From contig JAEYWD010000024.1 in the NCBI GenBank assembly GCA_023429135.1, positions 1-64,000 of the forward strand: a stretch of DNA of 64,000 nucleotides. Direction: 5' to 3'. This DNA comes from Bacteroidota bacterium. Lineage in GTDB: Bacteria; Bacteroidota; Bacteroidia; Bacteroidales; JAAUTT01. The position numbers were made by a program, and so were the translations under genes. Positions within the stretch are counted from its first letter, which is position 1; each line of letters opens with the position of its first letter. Below are positions 1 through 8,097 of the stretch, one piece after another. The notes below the pieces were generated by a model. The model saw only the letters and a list, made by a program, of their open reading frames with translations. It was not told the DNA's origin and searched no databases.

Positions 1-42
1 AAAAAAATAATTCTTTTTTTGTAACACATTAAAAGTAAAAAA

Positions 43-108
43 ATGATCAGAACTCAAAATTGGTGGTGGTGGCACAGTACTTATTCCCAAAAGGAAGTGA
101 GGAGTTAG
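43..108 (+). CDS. trpL: trp operon leader peptide (21 codons, four consecutive Trp)
   Basis: A 21-codon open frame begins ATG ATC AGA ACT and contains four TGG codons in a row at 61-72, then stops with TAG at 106-108. It sits about 30 nt before a strong intrinsic terminator and 87 nt before trpE. This is the classical layout of a ribosome-mediated attenuator: when charged tRNA-Trp is scarce the ribosome would stall in the Trp run and change folding downstream. Four Trp codons in so short a peptide, directly ahead of Trp genes, are very unlikely by chance. The promoter must lie at or before the window edge, and I could not define an antiterminator with confidence. Confidence 0.88.
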   Translation: MIRTQNWWWWHSTYSQKEVRS

Positions 109-140
109 CCCTATATCCAATTTTATAGTATATAAAATCG

Positions 141-170
141 AAGGCTTGCCAATCACGGCAAGCCTTTTTT
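141..170 (+). terminator. trp attenuator (intrinsic terminator)
   Basis: A perfect 10-bp stem (141-150 with 157-166) around a six-base loop is followed by a T run, giving a typical intrinsic terminator between the leader peptide and trpE. A second, AT-only hairpin lies just upstream (120-127 with 131-138). It may act as a pause or competing structure, but this is inference. Confidence 0.85.
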
Positions 171-195
171 GTTTTAAACCTTTTAAGTTAAAATT

Positions 196-1596
196 ATGAT
201 TTACCAGGTCACCACAAATGTTAAAAAGATACTATCCGACACCATTACCCCGGTGAGTATTTATCTGAAGATGCGCGACATCTTTCCTAATTCAATATTG
301 ATGGAAGGCGCTGATTCGCAGGGAAGCCGCAACAGCTATTCTTTTATTGCTCTTAAACCTGTTGCAGAGTTTGTAGTGGAAGATGAAACGGCTACACTCA
401 GTTTTCCTCAGGGCATTTCGGAAGAGAAAATAACGGGTGAGCAAACAGTAATGGATTTGATGAACCGGTTTATCCGTTCGTTCGAAACTGAAACCATTGA
501 TCCGGCAATTGTTGTAAATGGTTTGTTTGGATACTCATCATACGATTCCATCCGGTATTTCGAGTCAATTACCTTAAAGGCAAAACAAAGGGAAGAGGAA
601 AGGATTCCTGAAATTCGATATGCCTTTTACAAGTATATCATTGCTATCAATCATTTTCAGAATAATTTAACCATCATCGAAAACTTGCTTGAGGGCGAAG
701 AAAGTCAGTTGGAGTATATTGAAAGTCTGCTGCGGAATCTGAGTTTTGCAGCTTATCATTTTTCATCTCAAAATGGGGAAGAGTCAAATCTTACCGATCA
801 GGAATACATGCATATGGTAAGCAAAGGCAAGGAACACTGCCATCGCGGCGATGTTTTCCAGATTGTGCTTTCCCGTGGTTTTTCACAACAGTTTACCGGT
901 GACGATTTCAACGTTTACCGTTCGTTGCGTTCTATCAACCCTTCACCATATCTTTTTTATTTCGATTATGGCAGTTATCGGATCTTTGGTTCATCACCCG
1001 AAGCACAGCTTGAAGTAAAGGGCAGCAAGGCTTACATTCACCCCATTGCCGGAACATTCAAACGTACCGGCGACGACGAAAAAGACAAGGAACTGGCCAT
1101 ACAGCTTTCGAACGATCCAAAAGAAAACGCCGAACATGTGATGTTGGTCGATCTTGCCCGTAACGACCTGAGTCGCAATGCCGAAAATGTTAAAGTCGAA
1201 ACTTTCCGCGAGATCCAGTATTATTCGCATGTACTTCACATGGTTTCGGTGGTTTCGGGAAGTTTACCTATTGGTGCAAATAATTTCCAGGTGATGGCTG
1301 ATTCTTTTCCTGCAGGAACCCTGAGCGGAGCTCCAAAATTTAAAGCCATGGAACTGATCGATACTTATGAAAACAAGCGTCGCGGCTTTTATGGCGGATG
1401 TCTTGGTTATATTGGCTTTAACGGTGATCTGAACCATGCCATCATGATACGTTCTTTCCTGAGCCGTAACAATGTACTTTACTATCAGGCAGGAGCAGGT
1501 ATTGTGGCCGACTCAAAAGAAGAGAGTGAATTGAATGAAGTGAATAACAAACTGATGGCTCTGAAAAAAGCCATCGATCTTGCTAAAGAAATTTAA
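196..1596 (+). CDS. trpE: Anthranilate synthase component I
   Basis: This 466-residue chorismate-utilising enzyme makes anthranilate from chorismate, with ammonia delivered by TrpG. Family motifs are seen in order: GYSSYD near 112, GDVFQIVLSR, GSSPE, HPIAGTFKR, VDLARND and LSGAPKFKAMELI, covering the whole catalytic fold. It is the first structural gene after the attenuator, with trpG 11 nt downstream. In the N-terminal region where many TrpE proteins read LLES (part of the Trp feedback site) this one reads LMEG, so the usual Ser is Gly38. Whether that alters feedback inhibition cannot be told from sequence. Confidence 0.96.
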   Translation: MIYQVTTNVKKILSDTITPVSIYLKMRDIFPNSILMEGADSQGSRNSYSFIALKPVAEFVVEDETATLSFPQGISEEKITGEQTVMDLMNRFIRSFETETIDPAIVVNGLFGYSSYDSIRYFESITLKAKQREEERIPEIRYAFYKYIIAINHFQNNLTIIENLLEGEESQLEYIESLLRNLSFAAYHFSSQNGEESNLTDQEYMHMVSKGKEHCHRGDVFQIVLSRGFSQQFTGDDFNVYRSLRSINPSPYLFYFDYGSYRIFGSSPEAQLEVKGSKAYIHPIAGTFKRTGDDEKDKELAIQLSNDPKENAEHVMLVDLARNDLSRNAENVKVETFREIQYYSHVLHMVSVVSGSLPIGANNFQVMADSFPAGTLSGAPKFKAMELIDTYENKRRGFYGGCLGYIGFNGDLNHAIMIRSFLSRNNVLYYQAGAGIVADSKEESELNEVNNKLMALKKAIDLAKEI

Positions 1597-1607
1597 AAAG
1601 TTAAAAA

Positions 1608-2177
1608 ATGAAGATATTAGTACTGGATAATTACGATTCGTTTACTTACAACCTGGTACATGCTATCGAAAGTATTTTGGGCGAAAAGGTTGAGGTACAC
1701 CGTAACGATAAAATTACGCTTGATGAAATAAACCGCTTCGATAAGATTGTTCTCTCTCCCGGACCCGGAATTCCTGATGAAGCCGGCATTCTGAAAGATG
1801 TAATCAAAACATACGCAGGGAAGAAAAGTATTCTGGGTGTTTGTCTTGGACATCAGGCCATCGGGGAAGTTTTTGGAGGTACGTTAATCAACCTCGACAG
1901 GGTGTTTCATGGCATTGCCACCACCATCAACCTCGAAGTGAGTGACGAGCAGATATTCAAAAACCTTCCTAAAAAGTTTCTGGGCGGAAGGTATCACTCC
2001 TGGATTGTCGACAGGGCTACGCTGCCATCGTGTTTTGAAATTACAGCCTCTGAAGAAAACGGCCAGATTATGGCCATGCGCCATAAAGAATATGATCTGC
2101 GGGGAGTTCAGTTTCATCCGGAGTCGGTGTTAACAGAATTTGGGCAGCAAATAATAGGGAACTGGTTGAAAATATAG
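1608..2177 (+). CDS. trpG: Anthranilate synthase component II (glutamine amidotransferase)
   Basis: This 189-residue class I glutamine amidotransferase hydrolyses glutamine to supply ammonia to TrpE. The catalytic triad is visible: Cys79 in GVCLGHQAIGE, and His170 and Glu172 in QFHPESV. The oxyanion-loop motif SPGPG is near residue 50. It has the normal length for a free-standing TrpG, not fused to TrpD as in E. coli. The same subunit could also serve PabB, as in some bacteria, but its place between trpE and trpD argues for a mainly tryptophan role. Confidence 0.95.
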   Translation: MKILVLDNYDSFTYNLVHAIESILGEKVEVHRNDKITLDEINRFDKIVLSPGPGIPDEAGILKDVIKTYAGKKSILGVCLGHQAIGEVFGGTLINLDRVFHGIATTINLEVSDEQIFKNLPKKFLGGRYHSWIVDRATLPSCFEITASEENGQIMAMRHKEYDLRGVQFHPESVLTEFGQQIIGNWLKI

Positions 2178-2180
2178 GCC

Positions 2181-2220
2181 CTCACCCCGGCCCTCTCCCA
2201 AAGGGAGAGGGAGTTAAAAG
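2181..2220. repeat. GC-rich intergenic hairpin repeat (CTCACCCC / CCCTCTCCC type)
   Basis: The trpG-trpD spacer begins with CCCTCACCCC and a perfect 9-bp hairpin (2191-2199 with 2203-2211, loop AAA). The same vocabulary recurs at 39652-39762. It is followed by ACTTACGACTAAA-type words at 2231-2262 that recur near 16865-16900. It resembles a degenerate dispersed intergenic repeat. It lacks a T run, and the trp genes continue beyond it, so it is probably not a terminator. Confidence 0.6.
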
Positions 2221-2261
2221 CCTAAATTTCTTACAACTTACGACTAAAATCTTACGACTAA

Positions 2262-3251
2262 ATGAAAGCAATATTAAACTATTTATTCGAACATAAAACC
2301 CTCACCAAAGCTGAGGCTAAGGAGGTACTTACCAAAATTGCTCAGGGAATGTATTCGCACTCGGAAATTGCTGCATTCATCACGGTTTACCTGATGCGCA
2401 GCATTACCGTGGATGAACTCTCGGGATTCCGCGATGCTCTGCTGGAACTGTGTATTCCTGTCGATCTGAAGGATTTTGATACCATCGACCTTTGTGGCAC
2501 CGGTGGTGATGGTAAAAACACATTCAACATTTCCACCCTCACGGCCTTTGTGGTTGCCGGTGCAGGCGGAAAAGTCGCCAAACATGGGAACTACGGCGTT
2601 TCATCCTCATGTGGATCATCAAATGTGATGGAATATCTGGGTTATCAGTTTAGTACCGACAGCGATAAGTTACGGCAGGAGATGGATCGTTGCGGAATTT
2701 GTTTTATTCATGCGCCTTTATTCAATCCTGCCATGAAGAATGTGGCTCCTGTCCGCAGGGAACTCAAGGTGAAGACCTTTTTCAATATGTTGGGGCCTAT
2801 GGTAAATCCAAGTTTCCCGGGGAAGCAGATGGTTGGGGTTTATAGTCTGGAACTGGCCCGTTTGTACAATTATCTTTACCAGCAAACCAATAAACAATAT
2901 GCCATTGTACACAGTCTGGATGGATACGACGAGGTTTCGTTAACCGGATCGTTTAAAATGATTTCCAATAAAATGGATGCGATTCTTGCTCCTGAGAACC
3001 TGGGAATGAAATCACTCAGTCCTGAGGAAATCGGTGGCGGAAATAGCATTCCCGAAGCCGCTTCTATCTTTGTAAATGTTCTTGAAGGGAAAGGCACTGA
3101 AGCACAGAACCAGGTTGTGATTGCCAATGCCGCTCTCGCTCTCGGCTGCTATTATCCAGAAAGATCACTGGAGAGCTGTATCGAGATGGCCACTGATTCT
3201 CTTCAAGGTCAAAAAGCTTTACAGGTATTTAAAAAACTGCTGAACCGATGA
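2262..3251 (+). CDS. trpD: Anthranilate phosphoribosyltransferase
   Basis: This 329-residue enzyme transfers phosphoribosyl from PRPP to anthranilate. The PRPP-binding glycine motif GTGGD is at residues 79-83, followed by NISTLTAFVVAGAG and KHGNYGVSSSCGS. The anthranilate-site region FNPAMKNVAPVRREL and the NMLGP motif are also present. The length is normal for the family. Its stop overlaps the trpC start in ATGA, so the two are translationally coupled. Confidence 0.96.
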   Translation: MKAILNYLFEHKTLTKAEAKEVLTKIAQGMYSHSEIAAFITVYLMRSITVDELSGFRDALLELCIPVDLKDFDTIDLCGTGGDGKNTFNISTLTAFVVAGAGGKVAKHGNYGVSSSCGSSNVMEYLGYQFSTDSDKLRQEMDRCGICFIHAPLFNPAMKNVAPVRRELKVKTFFNMLGPMVNPSFPGKQMVGVYSLELARLYNYLYQQTNKQYAIVHSLDGYDEVSLTGSFKMISNKMDAILAPENLGMKSLSPEEIGGGNSIPEAASIFVNVLEGKGTEAQNQVVIANAALALGCYYPERSLESCIEMATDSLQGQKALQVFKKLLNR

Positions 3252-4036
3252 ACATCCTCGATACCATAGTCGCAGCAAAACGTTTTGAGGTTGCCGAAAG
3301 CAAAAAGAAAACCAGTAACCGCGAATTGGAAGCGCAGCTTTCTTTTAGCCGTAAGACGGTTTCACTTAAAAGTCGGTTATTGCAGCCAGAGTCCTCGGGA
3401 ATCATTGCTGAGTTCAAGCGTAAGTCGCCCTCCAAAGGAGTAATTAACGACAGGTTTGCTCCAGAGGATGTGACAGTTGCTTACCAACATGCAGGTGTTG
3501 CTGCAGTTTCAATTCTTACAGATGAAAAATTTTTTGGCGGTTCTTCCGATGATTTGATTGCTGCGAGAGAAAAACTGACCATCCCGATTTTAAGAAAGGA
3601 ATTTATCATTGACGAATACCAGATCCTGGAAGCCAAAGCCATGGGAGTGGATTTAATTTTGCTGATTGCCGCCATTTTGGATAAAAGACAGGTAAAAACT
3701 TTTGCTTCTCTGGCTAAATCACTGGGTTTGGAAATATTGTTTGAGATCCACGACAAGGAAGAACTTGAAAAAGTCTGTGAGGAAGTCACCTTTGTTGGTG
3801 TAAATAACCGCAATCTGAAGACATTTGTGGTTGATATTCAGCAATCGGTAAATCTTTCGGAATTGATCCCATCCAAGTTTCTAAAAATTTCGGAGAGTGG
3901 AATCGACAGCGTTGAAAGTATTAAAATGCTGAAACAGGTGGGTTATCATGGATTTTTAATTGGGGAAAATTTCATGAAAACAGATAATCCCGGCGAAGCC
4001 TGCAAAAACTTTATTTCGGAACTGAAACAGAGATGA
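3248..4036 (+). CDS. trpC: Indole-3-glycerol-phosphate synthase
   Basis: This 262-residue TIM-barrel enzyme converts 1-(2-carboxyphenylamino)-1-deoxyribulose 5-phosphate to indole-3-glycerol phosphate. The signature IIAEFKRKSPSKG supplies Glu55 and Lys57. RKEFIIDEYQ, GVNNRNLKTF and ISESGI follow, and match the remaining active-site and phosphate-binding strands. It is a separate gene, not fused to trpF. It overlaps trpD upstream and trpF downstream by 4 nt each. Confidence 0.96.
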   Translation: MNILDTIVAAKRFEVAESKKKTSNRELEAQLSFSRKTVSLKSRLLQPESSGIIAEFKRKSPSKGVINDRFAPEDVTVAYQHAGVAAVSILTDEKFFGGSSDDLIAAREKLTIPILRKEFIIDEYQILEAKAMGVDLILLIAAILDKRQVKTFASLAKSLGLEILFEIHDKEELEKVCEEVTFVGVNNRNLKTFVVDIQQSVNLSELIPSKFLKISESGIDSVESIKMLKQVGYHGFLIGENFMKTDNPGEACKNFISELKQR

Positions 4037-4656
4037 AGAAGATTGTAAAAGTTTGCGGAATGCGCGATGAAAACAACATCCTGGAAGTCGCGGGATTACA
4101 TCCTGAGATGATGGGTTTTATTTTTTATCCGGATTCAAAGCGCTTTGTTGGCAATGATTTCAATATTCCTGAAATTTCATCGGATATAAAAAGAATTGGG
4201 GTTTTTGTTAATGAGGAGCCGTCGAAAGTAATTCAAATTATGAAAAAGCACCAATTACACACTGCCCAGCTTCATGGCAGCGAAACTCCCGAAATATGCA
4301 GTTTGATTGGAACTAACGGATTCAAAGTTTTAAAAGCTTTTGGAATTGATGAGAATTTTGACTGGAGCATTTTGGAACAATATATTCCGGTTACCGATGG
4401 TTTTGTTTTCGATACAAAAACCTCTCAGCACGGGGGGAGCGGGAGAAAGTTTAACTGGAAAATACTGGAGAATTATACACTGAAGCATCCTTTTCTTTTA
4501 AGCGGGGGAATTAAACCCGAAGATGCAGACATGCTTTCGAATTTCGAACACCCGCAATGCATTGGATTTGACGTGAACAGCGGATTTGAAATTCAGCCGG
4601 CATATAAAGATGTTACCCTTTTAAAATCTTTCATAACCAAAATCAGAGAGAAATGA
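4033..4656 (+). CDS. trpF: Phosphoribosylanthranilate isomerase
   Basis: This 207-residue TIM-barrel enzyme performs the Amadori rearrangement of phosphoribosylanthranilate. The catalytic Cys8 lies in KVCGMRD, and FVFDTKT carries the conserved Asp. The HGSE and LSGGIKPED motifs belong to the phosphate-binding end of the barrel. It overlaps trpC and the downstream chorismate mutase-like gene by 4 nt each (ATGA), indicating coupled translation of the block. Confidence 0.95.
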   Translation: MKKIVKVCGMRDENNILEVAGLHPEMMGFIFYPDSKRFVGNDFNIPEISSDIKRIGVFVNEEPSKVIQIMKKHQLHTAQLHGSETPEICSLIGTNGFKVLKAFGIDENFDWSILEQYIPVTDGFVFDTKTSQHGGSGRKFNWKILENYTLKHPFLLSGGIKPEDADMLSNFEHPQCIGFDVNSGFEIQPAYKDVTLLKSFITKIREK

Positions 4657-4946
4657 AGGCTCTAGTGAACAGTCTGGAGGAAGTCAGAATTAATATCGAC
4701 AGGATTGATGTCATGATGATTAAGTTAATGGCCGAAAGGCAGCTTTATGTAAACGAAGCCGCCAGCTTTAAGAATACTGCCGATGAGGTGAAAGCACCAT
4801 CCAGAGTTGAGGCCGTCATTTCCAAAGTTAAAACATTGGCAGCTCAGCATGGGTTGGACCAGGAGATTGCTGAAGCCGTTTACCGGACCATGATTAATGG
4901 TTTTATTCAAAAAGAACAAGAACAATTCAATAAAACAAATAAGTAA
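4653..4946 (+). CDS. AroQ-class chorismate mutase-like protein embedded in the trp operon
   Basis: This 97-residue all-helical protein has the AroQ pattern: Arg12, Arg29 in ERQLYVNEAA, Lys40, and APSRV with Arg51. Length and spacing also resemble PchB-type isochorismate-pyruvate lyases. At the C-terminal helix position where EcCM has Gln88 and PchB has Gln90 it appears to have Glu88. The expected role is conversion of chorismate to prephenate (Phe/Tyr branch), which competes with TrpE for the same substrate. It overlaps trpF by 4 nt and trpB by 1 nt, so it is produced together with Trp enzymes. An isochorismate-lyase role cannot be excluded. Confidence 0.8.
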   Translation: MKALVNSLEEVRINIDRIDVMMIKLMAERQLYVNEAASFKNTADEVKAPSRVEAVISKVKTLAAQHGLDQEIAEAVYRTMINGFIQKEQEQFNKTNK

Positions 4947-6130
4947 TGAGCTATTTTGTTGACGAAAAAGGTTATTTCGGAAAATTTGGAGGCGCATATA
5001 TTCCCGAGATGCTGCATGCAAACGTGGAAGAACTCCGGAATAACTACCTGAAAATTATGGACAGCCAGCAATTCAGGAACGATTACCAGTACCTGATGAA
5101 ACACTATGTTGGTCGTCCATCGCCGCTTTACCCTGCAACAAGGTTAAGCGAACTTTATAAAACCCGTATTTATCTGAAACGAGAGGATCTGAACCATACC
5201 GGTTCCCATAAGATCAACAACACCATTGGGCAGATATTAATTGCCAAAGCACTGGGTAAACACCGGATTATTGCAGAAACCGGAGCCGGTCAGCATGGAG
5301 TGGCCACTGCTACGGTTTGTGCTTTGATGAACCTGAAGTGCATTGTTTACATGGGCGAAACCGATGTGGAGAGACAGTATCCCAACGTTATGCGCATGAA
5401 AATGCTGGGCGCTGAAGTTGTTCCGGTGAAGAGCGGTAATAAAACGCTGAAAGATGCTACCAACGAAGCTATCCGCGACTGGATTAACAATCCGGTCGAC
5501 ACACATTACATCATCGGTTCGGTGGTAGGACCGCATCCTTACCCCGATATGGTCTCGAAGTTTCAAAGTATTATTTCCGAAGAAATAAAATGGCAGTTAA
5601 AAGAGCATACAGGAAAGGAATTGCCCGACTATGCCATTGCCTGTGTAGGAGGTGGCAGTAACGCCATTGGTACTTTCTATCATTTTCTCGATCATCCGGA
5701 AGTGAAGCTCGTGGCTGTTGAAGCTGCCGGACTTGGCGTTGACTCTCAAGAAACCGCTGCAACCATCGCTTGCGGAAAACTTGGAATAATCCATGGCAGC
5801 AAAACTCTGCTGATGCAAAGTCCAGACGGACAAATTACCGAACCTTATTCCATCTCGGCGGGTCTGGATTATCCGGGTATTGGTCCTGTTCATGCGCATC
5901 TGCACGATACCGGCCGTGCCATGATTTTGAATGCTACCGATGAGGAAGCGCTTGATGCGGCTTTCGAACTCACCCAGGTCGAAGGAATCATTCCCGCGCT
6001 TGAATCTTCTCACGCCCTGGCAGCACTTAAAAAACTTAAGTTCGGCCAGGATGAAGTAGTAGTTATCACCATTTCGGGAAGAGGAGATAAGGATATGGAT
6101 ACGTATATCAGGAGGATGGAAGGGAGTTAG
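4946..6130 (+). CDS. trpB: Tryptophan synthase beta subunit
   Basis: This 394-residue PLP enzyme condenses indole with serine. Lys89 in HTGSHKINN is the PLP lysine. AETGAGQHGVA and the phosphate-binding loop CVGGGSNAIG are present, as is the C-terminal HALAAL...SGRGDKD region. It is a TrpB1-type protein of normal length and should pair with TrpA. The start codon overlaps the preceding stop (TAATG). The following gene, trpA, is separated by an unusual 193-bp spacer. Confidence 0.96.
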   Translation: MSYFVDEKGYFGKFGGAYIPEMLHANVEELRNNYLKIMDSQQFRNDYQYLMKHYVGRPSPLYPATRLSELYKTRIYLKREDLNHTGSHKINNTIGQILIAKALGKHRIIAETGAGQHGVATATVCALMNLKCIVYMGETDVERQYPNVMRMKMLGAEVVPVKSGNKTLKDATNEAIRDWINNPVDTHYIIGSVVGPHPYPDMVSKFQSIISEEIKWQLKEHTGKELPDYAIACVGGGSNAIGTFYHFLDHPEVKLVAVEAAGLGVDSQETAATIACGKLGIIHGSKTLLMQSPDGQITEPYSISAGLDYPGIGPVHAHLHDTGRAMILNATDEEALDAAFELTQVEGIIPALESSHALAALKKLKFGQDEVVVITISGRGDKDMDTYIRRMEGS

Positions 6131-6323
6131 GAAAGTCGACGGTCCTCAGACCACAGACGACAGTGAACAGCCGGAGAAAGTCGATAGTCCGTGGTCCATA
6201 GTCGATAGTAAAAACAAATTCTTTTCATCGGTGTAAAACGCCTGGTATTCAAAAGAAAGCCAAAATTTAATAACAATATCTTAATACCTATAGCCTAATA
6301 GCTAATATCTAAACCCCTTAAAA
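6131..6323. repeat. Repeat-filled trpB-trpA spacer
   Basis: No open frame is evident. The left half repeats words such as AGTCGATAGT and GACCACAGACGA (6136-6211). The right half repeats TAATA and CTAA words (6271-6306). The same GTCGATAGTAAA and GACCACAGACGA words recur, inverted, near 16798-16850. I see no convincing terminator or TAnnTTTG promoter in it, so trpA is probably still read from the upstream promoter. Confidence 0.6.
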
Positions 6324-7094
6324 ATGAACCGCATAAATCAGCTTTTTGCAAGCAATCGCAAAAACATACTTTCGATATATTTTACCGCAGGGCATCCTGA
6401 ATTGAACTCAACAGCGGAGTTGATCCAAACACTTGAGAAGAGTGGTGTACAAATGATCGAAATCGGGATGCCTTTTTCCGATCCGCTGGCCGATGGCCCG
6501 GTGATTCAGCAGAGCGCTCAGAAAGCGCTTGCCAACGGAATGAACCTGAAGGTTCTCTTTCAGCAGTTAAAAGATATCCGTAAAACTGTGCAGATTCCCT
6601 TATTGCTCATGGGATATCTTAATCCGGTGATGTTTTATGGAATGGAAAACTTCTGTCGCGATTGCCAGCAAGCCGGCATTGATGGCGTGATTCTGCCTGA
6701 CCTTCCCATGGAAGAGTTTGAGGCTGAATATAAAGCGATGTTTGAGAAATACGATCTGAAATTTATTTTTCTTATTTCTCCTCAGACGTCGGACGAGCGA
6801 TTGAAGAAAATTGATAGTCTGAGCAATGGATTTATTTACATGGTCTCGTCCTCTGCAACTACCGGAGCCAAGGGATCTATCACTACCACCCAGACCGACT
6901 ATTTTAAACGGGTAAATGCTTTGAATCTTAAGAATCCGCTTGTGGTTGGCTTTGGAATATCGAATAAGGAAACCTTTAATGAGGTTTGTAAATATGCAAA
7001 TGGGGCAATTATCGGAAGTGCTTTTGTACGGATGCTGGATGCAGCTAAGGATTGGAGAAAGGAAACCGTGGAGTTTGTGAAAGGGATTCTATAA
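6324..7094 (+). CDS. trpA: Tryptophan synthase alpha subunit
   Basis: This 256-residue TIM-barrel enzyme cleaves indole-3-glycerol phosphate and passes indole to TrpB. The motif MIEIGMPFSDPLADGPVIQ contains the catalytic Glu46 and Asp57, matching E. coli Glu49 and Asp60. LPDLPMEE and the GFGIS phosphate-binding loop follow. It is the last gene of the operon and is followed 6 nt later by a strong terminator stem. Confidence 0.96.
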   Translation: MNRINQLFASNRKNILSIYFTAGHPELNSTAELIQTLEKSGVQMIEIGMPFSDPLADGPVIQQSAQKALANGMNLKVLFQQLKDIRKTVQIPLLLMGYLNPVMFYGMENFCRDCQQAGIDGVILPDLPMEEFEAEYKAMFEKYDLKFIFLISPQTSDERLKKIDSLSNGFIYMVSSSATTGAKGSITTTQTDYFKRVNALNLKNPLVVGFGISNKETFNEVCKYANGAIIGSAFVRMLDAAKDWRKETVEFVKGIL

Positions 7095-7100
7095 AAATAT

Positions 7101-7127
7101 AGAAGCCCGATTTATCGTCGGGCTTCT
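7101..7127. terminator. Terminator between trpA and the convergent lipoprotein gene
   Basis: A perfect 10-bp stem (7101-7110 with 7118-7127) around a seven-base loop lies between two convergent genes. The stem ends in TTCTTT on the plus strand. On the minus strand it is followed by ATATTTTTAT. It can therefore end transcription from either side. Confidence 0.82.
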
Positions 7128-7137
7128 TTGTATAATG

Positions 7138-7986
7138 TTACCAGATACTTATGTTCCAGGTATCACCTTCAATAATTAATTTAACTTTTTCCAAACAGGT
7201 GGTTCTTGTGAAATCAAGGTATGCTTTCAGTTTATTTTCAACATTCACTTCGTACTTTCCTTTCTTGATACACCACTCTCCAATTTTATATTCTAGAGGA
7301 ATTGTGGTTGTAGAAGAGTAACTAAAACCGTTGCTAGTTGTACCTTGAACACTTTCGGCGAAAGAATATACATCATCAAATATATTTAAAGGGCTGTCGG
7401 ATCCGCTTTCCCAGGTAATGGTGCGTGTGAATTTCCGGGTAATATAATAATTACTATTGGTAAAAGTTACTTTACCATTAGTGAGTTCAGCTTTGATCGT
7501 AGGTTTGTTATTTACTGCACTCATATTGGTAACTGTAAGGGTACCTTCAAGCTTTATGGTATCATTAACTGTGAAATTTTCCAGCGTAACTGTTCGAACG
7601 GCATTGTTTTCCCTCATTTTGGCACTTTGTGTAATTTTAATAGTGCCATTCTTTTTAATACCGCTGTTGGTGGTGTAATTCTGGTAAATAACGGTAATTT
7701 CTTTAGGAAAAGTTGTGGTATTTCCATTGTTTTTTGTAACGGTAATAACCAAGCCACCAGACTTTTTTGATCCGGCCGGATAATTGTTCAATTCCAGATT
7801 GGAAAGTATTGACTCACTTTCTGAATAGATATCGTTGTAAGCTGAATTAGAAGCCGCATCCTTTGTTGTGATAGCAACAGCATCCTCTTTTGTAACAACT
7901 TTTTCATCATCCTTCTTACACGACCAAACGGTAAGCATTCCTGCAATAATAACTAAAGAGAAAAATGTTAAAATCCTTGTTTTCAT
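7138..7986 (-). CDS. Putative surface lipoprotein of unknown function
   Basis: This 282-residue protein has a signal peptide and lipobox ending VWSC, followed by KKDDEK. The acidic KKDDE stretch just after the lipid-attachment Cys resembles the Bacteroidota lipoprotein export signal, so surface exposure is likely. The rest is rich in Thr, Asn and Val with alternating beta-strand patterns and no catalytic motif I recognise. It is monocistronic and convergent with the trp operon. The start is the ATG immediately before the signal peptide. Confidence 0.75.
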   Translation of the reverse strand: MKTRILTFFSLVIIAGMLTVWSCKKDDEKVVTKEDAVAITTKDAASNSAYNDIYSESESILSNLELNNYPAGSKKSGGLVITVTKNNGNTTTFPKEITVIYQNYTTNSGIKKNGTIKITQSAKMRENNAVRTVTLENFTVNDTIKLEGTLTVTNMSAVNNKPTIKAELTNGKVTFTNSNYYITRKFTRTITWESGSDSPLNIFDDVYSFAESVQGTTSNGFSYSSTTTIPLEYKIGEWCIKKGKYEVNVENKLKAYLDFTRTTCLEKVKLIIEGDTWNISIW

Positions 7987-8071
7987 ACTTCTACGTTTTA
8001 TTTAATTGTTATAGGTTTTATTTATACTAGGGATAAAAATTTTTGTCATAATTGCTCCATAAAAGATTAAT

Positions 8072-8079
8072 TATATTTG
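8072..8079 (+). promoter_or_regulatory. Bacteroidota-type -7 promoter element (TATATTTG) for the EamA gene
   Basis: TATATTTG matches the TAnnTTTG -7 consensus, and a TTG lies 17 bp upstream (8052-8054). The element overlaps the only upstream alternative start (TTG at 8077), so translation must begin at the ATG at 8098, with a very short leader. Confidence 0.6.
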
Positions 8080-8097
8080 CGCCTTCAAAAATCGGAT

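Noticed and set aside
994..1239. Antisense and out-of-frame open frames inside the trp and other genes
   Set aside because: They overlap well-supported genes, have no similarity or start support, and are explained by the coding bias of the real gene.
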